Made by a program: the position numbers and the translations under genes. The notes under the pieces were generated by a model. The model ran no database searches, was not told the origin of the DNA, and worked only from the letters and a program-made list of their open reading frames with translations. Positions 14,311 through 20,991 of a stretch of 21,636 bases of DNA are shown one piece after another. Each line of letters opens with the position of its first letter. Position 1 is the first letter of the stretch. Source of the stretch: JAZDLO01 sp043801935 (GTDB lineage: Bacteria; Actinomycetota; Thermoleophilia; RBG-16-64-13); NCBI GenBank assembly GCA_043801935.1, contig JAZDLO010000245.1:1-21636 (forward strand). Direction: 5' to 3'.

Positions 14311-14715
14311 CTATGACGTCCGCTTGTCCATCTCGAGCGCAAACTGACCAGCGGCCGCATCCTCCACGCGATAGCCATCCACCAGCGAATCCAACAGCAC
14401 GCGCACATCGAGCAGACAGCCTCCGCACGGCTCGAACGGATCAGTGGCAAGAAGGGCGGCCTTGACGCTCTGGTTGCGGAGACCCTCTAGACGCAAGGTG
14501 AGTCCGTCGCCGCCTGCCGATATCTGAAGGACCACGTCGCCTTCTCCTTCCGGCTCTTCGGCCAGCAATGTCTCGACCGCCAATTGGACGTCGTCAAGTC
14601 GGTCGACGGGAAGGTCATGACGGCACGCGAAACCACCGATGAAAACACGGAGCAGTCGCAATGCGCGACTACCTCCGGCCGTGCGAAGTACTACGATGTC
14701 CGGAGAATCACTCAC
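14311..14715 (-). CDS. RsbW-like anti-sigma candidate with degenerate ATP-binding site
   Basis: A 134-residue protein directly upstream of the sigma gene. Residues 10-52 resemble the start of an RsbW/SpoIIAB-type HATPase: RALRLLRVFIGGFACRHDLPVDRLDDVQLAVETL, then strands VVLQISAGGDGLTLRLEGL, and a final segment LLDSLVDGYRV...GQFALEMDKR like the usual closing strand. The N-box Glu is present (Glu48) but the Mg-binding Asn four residues later is Ala52, and no DxGxG box is seen, so ATP binding and kinase activity are doubtful. A CGGC motif lies at 97-100. I chose GTG 14715, 20 nt after the preceding stop; its ribosome site is weak. No RsbV-like antagonist is in the window. Confidence 0.65.
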   Translation of the reverse strand: MSDSPDIVVLRTAGGSRALRLLRVFIGGFACRHDLPVDRLDDVQLAVETLLAEEPEGEGDVVLQISAGGDGLTLRLEGLRNQSVKAALLATDPFEPCGGCLLDVRVLLDSLVDGYRVEDAAAGQFALEMDKRTS

Positions 14716-14735
14716 CTCTGTGAAAGCCGATGGCC

Positions 14736-14993
14736 CTATTGGGGCTGGGCGGCCCCCCCGAGGTGCTCTTCGATCTCTGTCTGTTTGTCGTGATAAGCCT
14801 CTCGGCCTCGCTCGATCGCCTGGTCGGCCCGTCCACGGAGGTCTGCGAACAACCTCTGCGCTTCGGTAGGAACATCCGTGAACGCCTCGGGCAGGCTCTT
14901 GCCCGTCTCTTGAGACACCCGGTAGGCCAAGAGCAGCGCCCCGCCTACGACCGCACCTGCGGCGAGAACGAACAGAGAACGACACACGCCCAT
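14736..14993 (-). CDS. Small YtxH-like membrane-anchored protein
   Basis: An 85-residue protein with one N-terminal hydrophobic segment (residues 5-24, SLFVLAAGAVVGGALLLAY) and a charged helical tail (TEAQRLFADLRGRADQAIERGREAYHDKQTEIEEHL). This is the layout of YtxH-domain proteins: a Gly/Ala-rich anchor, then an amphipathic helix. Its ATG overlaps the stop of the DUF948 gene by one base (TGATG), with AAAGGAGG upstream. In Bacillus, YtxG (DUF948) and YtxH are neighbours under general-stress sigma control; here the pair leads into a SigB/SigF-type sigma gene. Molecular function is unknown. Confidence 0.75.
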   Translation of the reverse strand: MGVCRSLFVLAAGAVVGGALLLAYRVSQETGKSLPEAFTDVPTEAQRLFADLRGRADQAIERGREAYHDKQTEIEEHLGGAAQPQ

Positions 14994-15367
14994 CAGCCCT
15001 CCTTTCCTTTTCCCGTCAGGAATGACGTTATACCCTCGCTCACCCCGGCTGCGATACCCGCGGCCTTTCTCACCGGCTTCGACACTGCGCCGTGAACAGC
15101 CGTGGTGGTGTGCTCCGCGGTCTTGACGATCCCGGCAACCGAACCGGTGATCTGGTCGATCTTACCGAGCTCAGAGTTGACGCCATCGAGAGTAGCCTCG
15201 ACCCGAGTCAGCAGAGGTATGACCCGCGTGTTGGCGTCCGCGAGCACACTGGTCAAGCGGCGGAAGACCGAAGCAAGGCGAAACAGCGCATAGGCAAGCC
15301 CCGCGCCGAAAGCAAGGAAGAAGATACCAATAGCGATCTTCATGAACGCGCCGGCATCCCATTCCAT
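14993..15367 (-). CDS. DUF948 (YtxG-like) membrane protein
   Basis: A 124-residue protein with a membrane span at about residues 9-29 (MKIAIGIFFLAFGAGLAYALF) and a long helical region typical of DUF948: LTSVLADANTRVIPLLTRVEATLDGVNSELGKIDQITGSVAGIVKTAE, followed by a second weakly hydrophobic Ala/Gly segment. A mostly helical, probably coiled-coil envelope protein is expected. The ATG at 15367 has AAAGGGG about 7 nt upstream; Met9 is an alternative. It follows the mnmA fusion by 94 nt and overlaps the YtxH-like gene by one base. Association with a stress sigma factor downstream suggests an envelope-stress role, by analogy with Bacillus ytxGH. Confidence 0.82.
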   Translation of the reverse strand: MEWDAGAFMKIAIGIFFLAFGAGLAYALFRLASVFRRLTSVLADANTRVIPLLTRVEATLDGVNSELGKIDQITGSVAGIVKTAEHTTTAVHGAVSKPVRKAAGIAAGVSEGITSFLTGKGKEG

Positions 15368-15461
15368 CTCCAGCCCCTTTCTGATCCACTCTCTTTCGGC
15401 TCGAGCCGGGTATCTTCCCTCTACAACTCGGCCGGCCCTGAAGCCGCCACAAACGCCAAGA

Positions 15462-17000
15462 CTATATCACAGGCCCCGTTCTCCCCCGCTCTACGGGCAG
15501 GCGTTCCCCTTGATCATTCCACCGCGCCGTAGACATGATGGTCCCGGCCAGAACCACTACCTCCCCGTCATACAGAACCGCCGTCTGCCCTGGAGCCACT
15601 CCGCGGGCCGCCTCCTCCAGAGCGATCGGCACTTCAGACCCAGGCGACGACGCAGCCTCCGCGGCCCCCCCATTGCCCAGGTGAGCGGGCACCGCTTCGC
15701 CCGCCGAGCGCAACTGGACGTATCCCCGCGCGATCGGTCCGGGACGATGCCGAGTCAGGTGGCCTACTCTCACCGTCCCCACCGCCGACTCAGAAGCTTC
15801 GCCTATTGTGACCTGGCAACGTCCGGCATCGACTGCCACCACGTACCGCGGCTCAGGTGCTGCGATGCCCAGACCTTTGCGCTGCCCGATCGTGAAATTG
15901 TAGGTGCCCGAGTGCCGACCCACGACCCGTCCGTCCCGGTCGACGATGCTCCCGGGACGCTCCCCCAGACGTTCGCGCAGGAAGCGGCGATGGTCGTCAT
16001 CGGGGACGAAGCAGATCTCCTGGCTTTCGGGGGCTGCGTGGCCCTCTAAGCCCGCCTGAGCGGCCAGCGCTCTGACTTCCACCTTGGTCATGCCGCCGAG
16101 CGGAAAGATCGCTCGCCGCAGGATATCGGGGGTCACTTCCGCTAGTACATATGACTGGTCTTTGCCCGGGTCCACCCCCCGGGTGAGAAAAGGGGGATCG
16201 CCGGTCAGCCGGGCATAGTGTCCGGTGGCGATCCAGGTGAGCCCCAGCCTGCGGGCTAGGTCGACCATGAGGCCGAGGCGGACGCGGGCGTTACACTTGG
16301 CACACGGATTGGGAGTCCGGCCCACCCCGTACTCGTCCACGAAATACTGCACCACCTGAGAGCGGAAAGCTTCCGATGCATCCACCGTCAGGTGAGGGAT
16401 CCCCAGGCCGTGAGCAACTCGCCGAGCCCGGCGCACGGTCACCGGGGAACAGCAACTGCGGTCGTCGTACGATGCAGGATCGCTCCACAGCTTCAGGGTG
16501 GCGCCCACCACGCGGTACCCCTCCCGCTGCAGAAGCATGGCGGCCACAGCGCTGTCGACTCCTCCACTCATCCCGACAAGAACGCCGCGCTCGTCAGCCG
16601 TGCGATCGCGCGCCGACAACTCGAGGCCCGAGGAGACTGCGCTGCCCAAGGCTGCGTGGAGCGCCTCCACGGCGAGTTCGGCCGAGGTCTCTTTGGAAGG
16701 AGCCAGACCCAGGGCAGCGCCGATCTCCCGTTCCGAGATAGCCGCCGCTTGGAGCACCGAGGCACCCTTGGCCCTCATTGTCACCTCGCTCGCACAGGCG
16801 AGCGTGGCCGGGCAGCCGTATGCCTGATAGCTGGCCTCCTGCAAGGTACCTTCACCGACAGCCAGTTCGACGCGTACTAGTGCTCGACACGCAGCGCTCC
16901 CGGCCTCTCCCACGGCATCGGCCGCCTCCAGACGGCCGGCTCCGACGCATGAACGCAGACGCTCCGCGACCCGCTCGCCATAGGCGGCGCCGGGCCTCAC
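15462..17000 (-). CDS. mnmA: IscU/NifU-like domain fused to tRNA 2-thiouridylase MnmA
   Basis: A 512-residue fusion. Residues about 5-120 align with the IscU/NifU Fe-S scaffold: ADAVGEAGSAAC (Cys38), ASYQAYGC (Cys63), and LAPSKETSAELAVEAL where IscU has LPPVKxHCSxLAxxAx. Thus Cys38 and Cys63 are kept, the third Cys is Ser106, its preceding His is Thr, and the Asp two residues after the first Cys is Ala; an extra Cys69 is present. Residues about 139-512 are MnmA, which thiolates U34 of Lys, Glu and Gln tRNAs. The ATP loop is GMSGGVDS, a CCS motif follows, the acceptor-site CxxC is NPCAKC (about C233/C236), and the persulfide Cys is in SQEICFVPDDD (about C330). GTG 17000 has GGAGG 8 nt upstream; GTG 17027, with GAGG upstream, is an alternative giving 521 residues. 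Confidence 0.93.
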   Translation of the reverse strand: MRPGAAYGERVAERLRSCVGAGRLEAADAVGEAGSAACRALVRVELAVGEGTLQEASYQAYGCPATLACASEVTMRAKGASVLQAAAISEREIGAALGLAPSKETSAELAVEALHAALGSAVSSGLELSARDRTADERGVLVGMSGGVDSAVAAMLLQREGYRVVGATLKLWSDPASYDDRSCCSPVTVRRARRVAHGLGIPHLTVDASEAFRSQVVQYFVDEYGVGRTPNPCAKCNARVRLGLMVDLARRLGLTWIATGHYARLTGDPPFLTRGVDPGKDQSYVLAEVTPDILRRAIFPLGGMTKVEVRALAAQAGLEGHAAPESQEICFVPDDDHRRFLRERLGERPGSIVDRDGRVVGRHSGTYNFTIGQRKGLGIAAPEPRYVVAVDAGRCQVTIGEASESAVGTVRVGHLTRHRPGPIARGYVQLRSAGEAVPAHLGNGGAAEAASSPGSEVPIALEEAARGVAPGQTAVLYDGEVVVLAGTIMSTARWNDQGERLPVERGRTGPVI

Positions 17001-17049
17001 TGTCCGTCCCTCCCTTTCTCCGGACACTTCTTCACCCTCTTACTACAGA

Positions 17050-17073
17050 GAGGGCCGGGATGACCCGGCCCTC
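17050..17073 (-). terminator. GC hairpin between the small exported protein gene and the mnmA fusion
   Basis: GAGGGCCGGG (17050-17059) pairs perfectly with CCCGGCCCTC (17064-17073) around the loop ATGA, 27 nt beyond the stop codon at 17101. No U-tract follows. It probably ends or attenuates the upstream transcript; the mnmA start is 50 nt or less beyond it, so mnmA may depend partly on read-through. Confidence 0.55.
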
Positions 17074-17100
17074 GCCACACTCATATGCCAAACGGCAGGG

Positions 17101-17610
17101 TCATACCTGGCCAAGGTTGACCAGACTCTGGTTGAGAGTGCCCTCGTCGACATAACCGTTCCAGATCTCCTGGATGGTGCCCGTCCCGTCGACCAGGACC
17201 AACTCGGGCGGATAGCTCACCTTCAACAGCGTGGAGAGGTCGCCGTAAACACTTGGCGTCTTGTAGTCGTACAGGAGGAAGACATAGTCGCCAAAGGCCG
17301 ACTGAAGCCGCGTCAGGCTTTCCAAGACGCTAGCGTCATCAGCGCTGCCCGTGACGTAGAACAACAGCACCACGGGCCGCCCCTGCTCGACCGCTTCGAC
17401 GTACTCGCGCGGGGTGTCTTCGGTGGTTGTGAGACTAGTGAAAAGGAGATCGTTCACAGTCCCCGTGGATCCCCCGGGGGGCAGGGTGGGGGTGACAGCG
17501 ATGGTCGAGGACGTGGTGATGACTTCGTCCCCGCCGCCACATCCCAAACTGAGGGTCGCAGCGAGCAGAAGAACGATCAGGACCGCCAATAATGTGCTTC
17601 GTCCGGACAT
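17101..17610 (-). CDS. Exported thioredoxin-fold-like protein lacking the CxxC active site
   Basis: A 169-residue protein. Residues 5-23 form a hydrophobic signal segment (STLLAVLIVLLLAATLSLG) followed by Cys24 and a Gly run. This could be a lipoprotein site, but SLGC fits the lipobox only loosely. A Thr/Pro/Ser-rich linker follows. The rest resembles a thioredoxin fold: RPVVLLFYVTGSADDASVLESLTRLQSAFGDYVFLLYDY, then SYPPELVLVDGTGTIQEIWNGYVDEGTL, which carries the cis-Pro-like YPPELVLVD. The WCxxC expected after the first strand is replaced by VTGSADD, so redox activity is unlikely. I chose ATG 17610 because it starts the signal segment and has GGAAGGGAAG upstream. Possibly a chaperone-like or binding protein at the membrane surface. 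Confidence 0.75.
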   Translation of the reverse strand: MSGRSTLLAVLIVLLLAATLSLGCGGGDEVITTSSTIAVTPTLPPGGSTGTVNDLLFTSLTTTEDTPREYVEAVEQGRPVVLLFYVTGSADDASVLESLTRLQSAFGDYVFLLYDYKTPSVYGDLSTLLKVSYPPELVLVDGTGTIQEIWNGYVDEGTLNQSLVNLGQV

Positions 17611-17664
17611 CTCTTCCCTTCCTAAGAAGAATGCTCCACCTTGCCGTGTCTGACAGGCGCTTGA

Positions 17665-17680
17665 ACCTGCCGAAGCAGGT
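17665..17680 (-). repeat. UUCG-tetraloop stem in the putative leader of the exported protein gene
   Basis: On the minus strand ACCTGC-TTCG-GCAGGT forms a perfect 6-bp stem closed by C-G around TTCG, the very stable UNCG tetraloop class. It lies 55-70 nt upstream of the ATG at 17610. It could stabilise the mRNA or belong to a REP-like repeat with the adjacent GGGACAGTCACC stretch. Confidence 0.4.
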
Positions 17681-17853
17681 GGGTGACTGTCCCTGAAAGG
17701 TAATACGCCGTTCAGGCGAACATGCCTCCCGAGCAAAATGTGTTGGCTCAAGTTAGGGCCAGATCACGCACAAGGTCGAGCAGCACGAGGTTAACACACG
17801 GCGATATGGTCGGCAACGAATCATCAGCATTTCGAAGCCTACGAGCGCCGCTC

Positions 17854-17872
17854 CCGACACAACACTTGTCGG
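17854..17872 (-). terminator. Weak stem-loop after aspS
   Basis: CCGACA (17854-17859) and TGTCGG (17867-17872) form a 6-bp stem with a 7-nt loop, 50 nt beyond the aspS stop. There is no U-tract. It is only a candidate end for the hisS-aspS transcript. Confidence 0.25.
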
Positions 17873-17922
17873 CCGTGAAGCCTTACACCTTGAGGTATCG
17901 GTGACCGGGAACGTCCTCTTTG

Positions 17923-19677
17923 TCAGAAGGTCCTGATGCGAAGTTCGCGCAGTTGATCGTCCACTACCTTGGAGGGAGCGTCCGTCAACGGACAGGATCC
18001 GCTTTGGGTCTTGGGGAACGCGATGACCTCGCGGATGGAGGATTCCCCAGCCATGAGCATCACTGCCCGGTCGAGCCCCAGCCCGATACCACCATGGGGC
18101 GGGACGCCGTAGTCCATCGCTTCGACCAGAAACCCGAATTTGGCTTTGATCTGCTCGTCGTCGAGCCCCAAAGCCTCGAACACCGCCTCCTGCAACTGAG
18201 GATCGGAGATCCGCAGGGATCCGCTGCCGAGCTCCAACCCGTTCAGCACCAGGTCATATGCGTAGGTCCCGAGCTCAAGAGGCTTCTCCTTGAGATCCTC
18301 CAACCGCTCGAGCCGAGGCTTGGTGAAGGGATGATGCTGGGCCTTCAGGCGATTCTCTCTCTGATCGAACTCGAACATCGGAAAGTCGAGCACCCAGGCG
18401 AAAGCCCAGCCCTTGCGTTCCACTCCCAACCGGGTCGCCACGGCGAGCCGCAGCGCCCCCATGGCGGGCTCCACCACCCCTTGCCGATCGGCCACAAACA
18501 GCAGAAGATCCCCAGGTTCTCCGCCCAGACGGTCTACCAGCGCATGCAGCTGTTCGGGAGTCACGAACTTCTGAAGTGGCGAACGGACACCCTGATCTTC
18601 GATCCACACCGGGAGGACCCCCTGAGCACCGAACACCGCGGCTTCAGAGGCCAGCTCGTCCACATCCTTACGTGAGAACCGGCCCCCCTTCTCCGCTCTG
18701 AGCCCACGCACTACGCCACCGCCCGCAACGGTGTCGGAGAACACCCGGAAATCGATTTGTGTGGCTAGGTCTGTCACGTCCACGATCTCCATGGCGAATC
18801 TCAGATCGGGCTTGTCACTGCCGTAGCGGGCCATCGCTTCATGGTACGTGAGCCGGGGGAACGGTCTCGGGAGCTCCACTCCCAGCGTCGCGCGAAAAGC
18901 GGCCACGAACATACCTTCCACCACGTCCTGGATGTCCTTCTCATCGATGAAGCTCATCTCTAGATCGATCTGGGTGTGCTCCGGCTGCCGGTCGGCGCGT
19001 AGATCCTCATCACGGAAGGCCCGGGCGATCTGGAAATAGCGTTCAAAGCCGCTCATCATCAAGAGCTGCTTGAACAGCTGCGGCGATTGGGGCAAGGCGT
19101 AGAACTCCCCAGGCTGCAAGCGGCTCGGCACCAGGAAATCGCGGGCGCCTTCAGGCGTGCTCTTGGTGAGGATGGGAGTCTCCACGTCGATGAACTCCAT
19201 CTCCCCCAAATACTGTCTGACCGCCTGCACCACCCGGTGTCGCAGCATGAGGTTGTGAAACATGCGCGGACGCCGTAGGTCGATGTATCGGTACTTGAGG
19301 CGCAGCGTCTCGTCGACTTCGACGTCGTCCTCTGGGAAGAAGGGGGGGGTTGCGGCCGCCGCGAGGATCTCCAGTTCTTCGACCACTACTTCCACGGCCC
19401 CCGTGGCCAGGTTGGGGTTGACACGCTCCGCGGAGCGCGCCACCACGGTCCCTGCGGCCGCAAGGACGAACTCGCCCCTGAGATCCTGCGCCTGTTGATG
19501 CACCGAGGGTCTGTTCTCCGCCTCGAAGACCAGTTGGAGGAGCCCTGTCCGGTCACGCAGATCGACGAAGATGAGCCCCCCGTGATCGCGGCGCCGCTGC
19601 ACCCAGCCGGCCACCTTTACGCGCCGGCCTACGCTTTCCTCGCGGATGCTCCCGCACCATTCGTCCCTATATCTCAC
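17923..19677 (-). CDS. aspS: Aspartate-tRNA ligase (bacterial type)
   Basis: A full-length 584-residue class II synthetase. The N-terminal OB-fold anticodon domain has VAGWVQRRRDHGGLIFVDLRDR. The catalytic domain has YRYIDLRRP, FIDVETPILTKSTPEGARDFLVPSR (motif 1 and flipping loop), ALPQSPQLFKQLLM, FRDEDLRADRQPEHTQIDLEMSF (motif 2), and GIGLGLDRAVMLM (motif 3). A bacterial GAD insert lies between motifs 2 and 3. The HG after RRRD (His32) resembles non-discriminating enzymes that also charge tRNA-Asn, whereas the E. coli discriminating enzyme has Leu there. The GTG start has AGGAG and AAAGGA upstream. It follows hisS by 39 nt on the same strand. Confidence 0.97.
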   Translation of the reverse strand: MRYRDEWCGSIREESVGRRVKVAGWVQRRRDHGGLIFVDLRDRTGLLQLVFEAENRPSVHQQAQDLRGEFVLAAAGTVVARSAERVNPNLATGAVEVVVEELEILAAAATPPFFPEDDVEVDETLRLKYRYIDLRRPRMFHNLMLRHRVVQAVRQYLGEMEFIDVETPILTKSTPEGARDFLVPSRLQPGEFYALPQSPQLFKQLLMMSGFERYFQIARAFRDEDLRADRQPEHTQIDLEMSFIDEKDIQDVVEGMFVAAFRATLGVELPRPFPRLTYHEAMARYGSDKPDLRFAMEIVDVTDLATQIDFRVFSDTVAGGGVVRGLRAEKGGRFSRKDVDELASEAAVFGAQGVLPVWIEDQGVRSPLQKFVTPEQLHALVDRLGGEPGDLLLFVADRQGVVEPAMGALRLAVATRLGVERKGWAFAWVLDFPMFEFDQRENRLKAQHHPFTKPRLERLEDLKEKPLELGTYAYDLVLNGLELGSGSLRISDPQLQEAVFEALGLDDEQIKAKFGFLVEAMDYGVPPHGGIGLGLDRAVMLMAGESSIREVIAFPKTQSGSCPLTDAPSKVVDDQLRELRIRTF

Positions 19678-19716
19678 GGTCGGTCCTTTGCTCCTCGCTT
19701 GTTCTCACCCCACGTT

Positions 19717-20991
19717 TCAGGCGACCGCGACCCCTTGCGCCGCGTACGCGACCGCTTCTGCTCGCGGCACTCGGGCCTCCGCGCCCGTGCCCAGGTCGCG
19801 GACGGTCACCGCCGCGTCAAGCAGCTCCTCCTGACCCACGATGAACGCATACCGAGCTCCACTGCGACCGGCTTGCTTCATTTGTCCTTTGGCGCTCCTG
19901 CCCATGTAGTCAAGATCTACGGCCATTCCCTTGCTCCGCGCCTCGTGGGCCAAGGCGAACACGTCTTCGCGTGCGTCCGGAGTGAGAGCGACTAGGTAGG
20001 CGACTGGCGGCACCAAGGTGGGCGCCTCTCGGCCCGAGCGCGAGAGGGCGAGCAGGATGCGCTCCACCCCTGTGCCGAAGCCCACGCCCGGAACGGAAGG
20101 GCCGCCTATCGCCTCGACGAGATCGTCGTACCGGCCACCCCCTCCCACGCCCGACTGGGCCCCCAGGAGCGAGGACTGGAATTCAAATGTGGTACGGGTG
20201 TAGTAGTCCATGCCGCGCACGAGCGTGTGATCGTGGCTGAAAGCGATCCCTTGCATCTCCAGGCAGCGCTGGACCCGCTGCTGGTGCTCGGAACAGGAGG
20301 AGCAGAGGTGGTCGGACAGCCGGGGCGCAGCCTCCAGAGTGGCGAGGCACGAAGCCACTTTGCAGTCGAAGGCGCGCATCGGGTTGAGCCGGGCGCGCTC
20401 CCCGCATTCCGAGCACAACCTATCACCGGTCTCGGTCAGGAAGGCGCGCAATGTGACGAGATAGCCAGGCCGACAGTCGGAGCAGCCCATGGAATTCAGG
20501 TGAAGATCGAGGCCGCTGAGACCCAGTTCCCGGTACAGCGCCGCCAGCACCCCGATCACTTCGGCATCGAGCTCGGGAGCGTCAGAACCGAATGCCTCCA
20601 CTCCCAGCTGATAGTGCTGGCGGTAGCGGCCCGATTGCGGACTCTCATAGCGGAACATCGGGCTGTGATAGTAGAGCTTCACAGGTTGCGCCAGCGTACG
20701 CATGCCGTGTTCTAGATAGGCCCGAGCCATCGGCGCCGTCCCCTCGGGTCGTAGCGTCATGCTGCGCCCGCCCAGGTCTTCGAACGTGTACATCTCCTTG
20801 CGCACGATGTCGGTGGACTCCCCCACACCCCGGGTGAAGAGCCTGGTCTCCTCGAACGTGGGGGTGTCTATCCGTCGGTATCCGTAGCGATGGAACACCT
20901 TTTCGGCACAGGCGATGACCCACCGACGCACCGGCTGGCTCTCCGGCAAGATGTCGTAGGTGCCCTTGGGTGCAGTGATGGGCTCAGCCAT
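19717..20991 (-). CDS. hisS: Histidine-tRNA ligase
   Basis: HisRS of 424 residues, normal length. It begins ITAPKGTYDILPESQPVRRWV, then TPTFEETRLFTRGVGESTDIV, motif 2 LRPEGTAPMARAYLEH, and RYESPQSGRYRQHYQLGVEAFG. The histidine-binding LVRGMDYYTRTTFEF and the motif-3 region GVGFGTGVERILLAL follow, then a C-terminal anticodon-binding domain ending ATVRDLGTGAE. Several CxxC pairs in the middle (CSDC, CSECGE, CSSCSEH) could form a zinc site, as in many HisRS. I chose ATG 20991, which overlaps the end of the hydrolase gene by 8 nt; the open frame further upstream is antisense-like and not HisRS-related. The ribosome site is weak, so coupling is likely. Confidence 0.97.
   Translation of the reverse strand: MAEPITAPKGTYDILPESQPVRRWVIACAEKVFHRYGYRRIDTPTFEETRLFTRGVGESTDIVRKEMYTFEDLGGRSMTLRPEGTAPMARAYLEHGMRTLAQPVKLYYHSPMFRYESPQSGRYRQHYQLGVEAFGSDAPELDAEVIGVLAALYRELGLSGLDLHLNSMGCSDCRPGYLVTLRAFLTETGDRLCSECGERARLNPMRAFDCKVASCLATLEAAPRLSDHLCSSCSEHQQRVQRCLEMQGIAFSHDHTLVRGMDYYTRTTFEFQSSLLGAQSGVGGGGRYDDLVEAIGGPSVPGVGFGTGVERILLALSRSGREAPTLVPPVAYLVALTPDAREDVFALAHEARSKGMAVDLDYMGRSAKGQMKQAGRSGARYAFIVGQEELLDAAVTVRDLGTGAEARVPRAEAVAYAAQGVAVA

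Larger units (their letters stand above)
17611..17922. other. 312-nt intergenic region between aspS and the exported thioredoxin-like gene
   Basis: No gene or tRNA is seen here. On the minus strand, in order from aspS: a weak 6-bp stem-loop at 17854-17872 (CCGACA/TGTCGG), a -10-like TATTAC at 17700-17705 with a poor -35, a stretch reading GGGACAGTCACC near 17682-17693, and a 6-bp stem with a TTCG loop at 17665-17680. The last two probably lie in the 5' leader of the downstream gene. Composition is lower in GC than the flanking genes. Confidence 0.6.

Noticed and set aside
14716..14985. N-terminal extension of the RsbW-like gene
   Set aside because: It overlaps the YtxH-like gene in another frame and reads as an Arg/Gly-rich shadow sequence.
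15368..15461. Possible SigB/SigF-type promoter (GTTT then GGG) upstream of the DUF948 gene
   Set aside because: The spacing is 12 nt, shorter than expected, and the -10 part reads GGGCCG, a poor match.
15342..16049. Open frame of 235 codons on the plus strand
   Set aside because: It is antisense to the mnmA fusion and DUF948 genes, rich in Arg/Pro/His as shadow frames are, and has no recognisable domain.
17920..18675. Open frame of 251 codons on the plus strand
   Set aside because: It lies entirely antisense to aspS, has no ribosome site and shows no protein motif; long antisense frames are expected at this GC content.
19678..19716. T-box or other tRNA-sensing leader before aspS (also considered before hisS and alaS)
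   Set aside because: The gaps before these synthetase genes are 39 nt or less or overlap coding sequence, too short for a T-box.
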